This document shows positions 62,700 through 64,000 of a DNA stretch of 64,000 nucleotides, one piece after another. The stretch's first letter is position 1; each line of letters starts with the position of its first letter. Source of the DNA: Sceloporus undulatus (taxonomy: Eukaryota > Chordata > Lepidosauria > Squamata > Phrynosomatidae); the NCBI RefSeq assembly GCF_019175285.1, contig NC_056528.1:20771066-20835065 (forward strand). Reading direction: 5' to 3'. The notes under the pieces were generated by a model. It was not told the DNA's origin and made no database searches. It worked only from the letters and a program-made list of their open reading frames with translations. A program made the position numbers and the translations under genes.

Positions 62700-63556
62700 G
62701 TGCCAAACATGTCCAGAGGTTCAAGGTGTTTTTGCAGAACTTATTCCAATGTATATATTTTATCAGTTTTGTCCTACATTTTGTTGTCATTTGGATGCAA
62801 TGGTTGAATTTTATTGTACTGATGGGTACTTCAATTAATTAAGAAAGGTATTCAGTAAATAGTCTTCAAGAAATTTGTCCCAGTGCCTCTTAAAATGTGT
62901 TATTTATATGTGTCAAAATACAGAAGCAAGTGAGTGGCCATCCCTACATCTGATGGTAGTAAACACTATACTTTTAATTCTGCATAATGCAGAGTATTTT
63001 CTGAAGCCTGAATCTAATGCCTAGTCATTTTATAACATAATATTGGACACAATGCAAAGGATTATAAAGTTATATCATAGCCCCCCCTTCTTTAATCTTT
63101 TTTATAATTTAACTTTCTCCCAACGCATTTCTACATTGAAAGTACAATTTTATGGGATTTGATCAGATAGTAAGTTAAATCCACAGTTCACACAAGTAAC
63201 GTAAGTAATAAAAGGATTCTAAATCTCTTCAAATTTGCCTTTGATTTCTCCTCTTGCTAATGTTATTTTATAGGTTAGCTTTTCTGATTGTGATATAGGC
63301 CACACCAGTAGAAATGGCAATGAAAGAATAATTAGCCAGCAATAAAAACATAATAAAACCAGAAAGACTGTATATCACTTATGGCAAGGCAAACAATAAA
63401 ATCCAGCTTGTCAAGACCAAATGCCAAGGAAAGGGGCAAAACAAACCTCACTAGGGAGGAATTTCTAGAGTTATTAAAGGCAGGTTTTTCCTACAGCAGA
63501 AGGAACTGGTGATATAACCTGCTTGTTTAATTATTTAATTTTTGTTTTCTCTTCTA
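62700..63556 (+). other. DOLK 5' intron, no recognised element
   Basis: AT-rich sequence before the acceptor at 63556. No exon, RNA gene or known repeat seen. Confidence 0.5.
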
Positions 63557-64000
63557 GAAATGGCACTAAAATGCAGCTGAACTTTTGACAGTGGAGTTGA
63601 GAGAGAGAGACTGAGACGGAGCCTGCTTTGGAACCAGAACGGCTGCTGAGGTTCTTCAGCTCACAGGATACAACCAGGCAGCTGGCACTATGCTGAACAA
63701 ACAAGTTATTGTGGAATCCGTCATTGTATTCGCAGTCGTGCTGTGTGTACACAATGCAGTTTGGGACCGGTTTTCATGGTGCACCATCGCCCTTGCTATC
63801 CAGGCTTTTTATATCCAGTTTAAGTGGGACCATCTTCTCCGCCTGGGCAATGCCGTATTCCAGTTCCGGACAGGAGCAAACAGTGGCCTCTTCCCATCTT
63901 GCATGGCTGTCCCGTTGTTGGGAATTGTGATGAAAGAAAGATGCCGAATGGCCGGCATTGTGTTCTTTGAAAGGTTTGGCATTGTCGTGGCATCTACTGG
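63557..64000 (+). other. DOLK: DOLK coding exon with its 5' leader (cut by window edge)
   Basis: A pyrimidine-rich TTTTGTTTTCTCTTCTAG acceptor at 63556 precedes 133 bases of leader and the DOLK ATG. An in-frame TGA near 63611 blocks any N-terminal extension upstream. Confidence 0.7.
63690..64000 (+). CDS. DOLK: DOLK, dolichol kinase, N-terminal 103 codons
   Basis: Dolichol kinase is a polytopic ER-membrane enzyme that uses CTP to phosphorylate dolichol, giving the dolichyl phosphate needed for N-glycosylation, C- and O-mannosylation and GPI anchors. The open frame reads [80 protein letters not shown] and [20 protein letters not shown], closely matching the vertebrate DOLK N-terminus with its first membrane helices. 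Human DOLK starts about a dozen residues earlier (MTRECPSPAP...), but an upstream stop here fixes this Met as the first possible. The CTP-binding C-terminal half lies beyond base 64000. In mammals the coding region is a single exon, which fits the uninterrupted frame. Confidence 0.97.
   Translation, partial: MLNKQVIVESVIVFAVVLCVHNAVWDRFSWCTIALAIQAFYIQFKWDHLLRLGNAVFQFRTGANSGLFPSCMAVPLLGIVMKERCRMAGIVFFERFGIVVAST

Noticed and set aside
1-64000. Endogenous retrovirus, LTR element or Polinton
   Set aside because: No paired LTRs, primer-binding site or gag/pol/env-like or capsid-like peptides were recognised on either strand.
1-64000. CRISPR array, operon or other prokaryotic system
   Set aside because: Split genes with GT-AG introns, SINEs and LINEs show vertebrate DNA; the tandem repeats lack spacer structure.

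Overview
The window looks like a stretch of squamate reptile (probably lizard) chromosome. This rests on three split, intron-rich vertebrate genes in the order SH3GLB2 - NUP188 - DOLK (the order I recall for human 9q34.11) and on the repeat content: CR1-type LINE ends, BovB/L2-like LINE ends, tRNA-derived SINEs, Tigger/pogo-like and hAT-like MITEs and a palindromic MITE family. The species call is inference. Two 10-N gaps show a draft assembly.

Layout. (1) Bases 1-13,050, plus strand: the 3' half of SH3GLB2 (endophilin-B2): a 24-base micro-exon, the end of the BAR domain, a Pro/Ala-rich linker, the SH3 domain, the stop at 11,722 and a 3' UTR of about 1.3 kb. (2) 13,050-14,930: a short interval between two convergent genes. 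(3) 59,660 down to 15,510, minus strand: the complete NUP188 coding sequence, resolved here into 44 exons with matching splice phases, for a protein of about 1,736 residues. (4) 59,635-60,080: a CpG-rich divergent promoter between NUP188 and DOLK with repeated NRF1 and YY1 motifs. (5) 60,080-64,000, plus strand: the probable DOLK 5' untranslated intron, then the first 103 codons of dolichol kinase, cut by the window edge.

The genes are unrelated housekeeping functions: membrane curvature and mitochondrial/autophagic dynamics (SH3GLB2), nuclear pore inner ring (NUP188), and dolichyl phosphate synthesis for glycosylation (DOLK). NUP188 and DOLK probably share a promoter; SH3GLB2 and NUP188 converge tail to tail.

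Two coding exons have indels that break the frame: one extra C in a C run in SH3GLB2, and a net loss of five bases in NUP188 exon 23. Both are more likely assembly errors than true lesions. The introns hold many nested, palindromic transposon remnants. The most notable are a CpG-rich element made of consecutive hairpins (38,121-38,473) and several repeat families sharing a hammerhead-ribozyme-like core. I recognised no retrovirus, LTR element, Polinton, CRISPR array or free-standing RNA gene, and no clear new multi-gene system.
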